A DNA stretch of 7,094 bases, taken from positions 1 to 7,094 of the forward strand of contig CAMZHP010000172.1 of NCBI GenBank assembly GCA_947306845.1, given 5' to 3'. The notes beneath the pieces were generated by a model. The model saw only the letters and a list, made by a program, of their open reading frames with translations. It was not told the origin of the DNA and made no database searches. The stretch is from an uncultured Prevotellaceae bacterium. Lineage in GTDB: Bacteria > Bacteroidota > Bacteroidia > Bacteroidales > Bacteroidaceae. Positions 6,148-7,094 of this stretch are shown here, piece after piece. Numbering within the stretch: position 1 is the first letter of the stretch; every line of letters starts with the position of its first letter. Both the position numbers and the translations under genes were made by a program.

Positions 6148-7094
6148 TCATTTCTGAATAGTTCTCCTCTCTCCGTTTCTGCATACCACATAGATGCCAC
6201 GAGGCAACTGCCGCCAAGCACTCACTGAGGCGGCACCTCTGAGCACACATCGGCCTGCCAGATCATAGACACCATCGGGGCAGGTAGCATTTTGTACATC
6301 ATGCGACCTCTCTGCCAGTTGGCTGATGCCTGTATCATCACCAAGACTATACAGCGGGCAGAGCATCCACTGACGATGGGTCGGCGTGTCGGTGTCGGCA
6401 GTGTATTGCCATGTACACACAGTGGTCCCAGCATTGCTGTTGACATTGCTGAGGTCAAGGGCGTAGCTGTGATAGCGAGCGGGTGAGATCTTGAAATATG
6501 GCAGGTCAATGGCATCTATATAGAATTGCTGTTCGGAAGATGCCGTAGTCTGTGCCGTCAGTTTCGACGAGCCAGACGCTCTGAAAGAAGTCAGTCGTTG
6601 GCCACGTGCATTCTCGAGGATGAAAGGACCTGCGTCATTGACGAAAGAGCCATCCACTCCTCTGAGTCTCCAGCGCTGTCCCTCGCCATACGTGGTGCTC
6701 TCTATGGTCACTGCTTCGTTTGCTGCGGCGGTCAGGGCCGTGGTCAGGTTGAGGCGTGGCACGATGATGTATTCCATGTCTTCCTCAAGCTGCTGGCCGA
6801 CAGTAATGCCGCCCACGGGCAACACGAGCGTGGTGATGCTCTGCGTGGGGAGTTTGACCATTAGCGAGCCCCCGTCGAGCGTAAAATCTTGCACACGCTT
6901 CAAATTTTCTGCCGAAGATGTACGATAGGCTTCGATGGCACTTGCATCGGGCAAGCTGGCATACTGCGACAGATCCACACAGTGATAGGCCAGGCTACCC
7001 TCATTCAGCAGGACAAGCACGAGCGTGTCCTGCGCCTCATTCATGGCGGCCAGCGACTGGTCGTTGAGCGATGCCACAATGTTGTAGCCGCTCT
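6148..7094 (-). CDS. C-terminal part of a large secreted glycoside hydrolase (GH30-like beta domain, beta-trefoil module, sorting-type tail)
   Basis: The frame is open through the window edge (314 residues visible); the GTG at 7077 is internal, since SGYNI precedes it in frame, so the catalytic domain lies outside. Counting from that GTG, residues 1-88 look like the beta-sandwich that ends GH30-type enzymes ('LVLVLLNEG', then 'LPTQSITTLVLPV'). Residues about 100-241 look like a ricin-type beta-trefoil, which binds carbohydrate: a 'QRWRL' repeat, then 'YALDLSNVNSNAG' and 'HRQWML'. Residues about 258-309 end in GVYDLAGR and LPRGIYVV, the layout of C-terminal sorting-type tails in secreted Bacteroidota proteins. 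The GH30 assignment rests on the accessory domain alone and could be another family, such as GH5 or GH39. A GH30 plus the GH127-type enzyme would fit arabinogalactan breakdown, but this is only an inference. Confidence 0.75.
   Translation of the reverse strand, partial: SGYNIVASLNDQSLAAMNEAQDTLVLVLLNEGSLAYHCVDLSQYASLPDASAIEAYRTSSAENLKRVQDFTLDGGSLMVKLPTQSITTLVLPVGGITVGQQLEEDMEYIIVPRLNLTTALTAAANEAVTIESTTYGEGQRWRLRGVDGSFVNDAGPFILENARGQRLTSFRASGSSKLTAQTTASSEQQFYIDAIDLPYFKISPARYHSYALDLSNVNSNAGTTVCTWQYTADTDTPTHRQWMLCPLYSLGDDTGISQLAERSHDVQNATCPDGVYDLAGRCVLRGAASVSAWRQLPRGIYVVCRNGERRTIQK

Noticed and set aside
6148..7077. Treating the GTG at 7077 as the start of a complete 309-aa protein.
   Set aside because: The frame continues upstream to the window edge, there is no signal peptide at this point, and the domain order shows that this is the end of a larger enzyme.

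Overview
The window looks like chromosomal DNA of a Bacteroidota bacterium, most likely Prevotella-like. The signs are a promoter that fits the Bacteroidota consensus (TTTG, 20 nt, TAnnTTTG), almost no Shine-Dalgarno sequences, short MKR... signal peptides ending in AQ, and an enzyme tail of the 'GVYDLAGR...LPRGIYVV' type that is typical of secreted Bacteroidota proteins. All six convincing genes lie on the minus strand. No rRNA, tRNA, CRISPR array, insertion sequence or integrase was seen.

In transcription order (high to low coordinate) the layout is as follows. (1) 7094-6148: the C-terminal 314 residues of a large secreted protein, probably a glycoside hydrolase (GH30-type beta domain, beta-trefoil lectin-like module, C-terminal sorting-type tail). 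(2) 6054-5308: a complete cytoplasmic metallo-beta-lactamase-fold hydrolase, AHL-lactonase-like, with every metal ligand present. (3) 5307-4926: a 382-bp stretch without a convincing gene. It holds a GAT/GAC-rich tract that is open in several frames and a possible promoter for the next gene. (4) 4925-3225: a MATE-type 12-helix transporter with a C-terminal extension resembling a GHKL (anti-sigma/RsbW-like) ATPase domain. It is followed 10 bp later by a 17-pair imperfect hairpin. (5) 3080-2586: a small secreted protein with two SH3b-like repeats, behind a textbook Bacteroidota promoter. (6) 2475-1858: a secreted protein of unknown function. (7) 1690-1: a secreted DUF1680/GH127-type enzyme (beta-L-arabinofuranosidase family), cut off by the window edge.

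The two end genes suggest use of plant or host glycans containing arabinose or galactose, but no SusC/SusD pair or regulator is visible, so a polysaccharide utilisation locus cannot be claimed. The genes between them appear to be independent short transcription units rather than one operon. The most unusual items are the transporter-ATPase-like fusion, the strong hairpin lacking a U-tract behind it, and the low-complexity acidic/His-rich tract.
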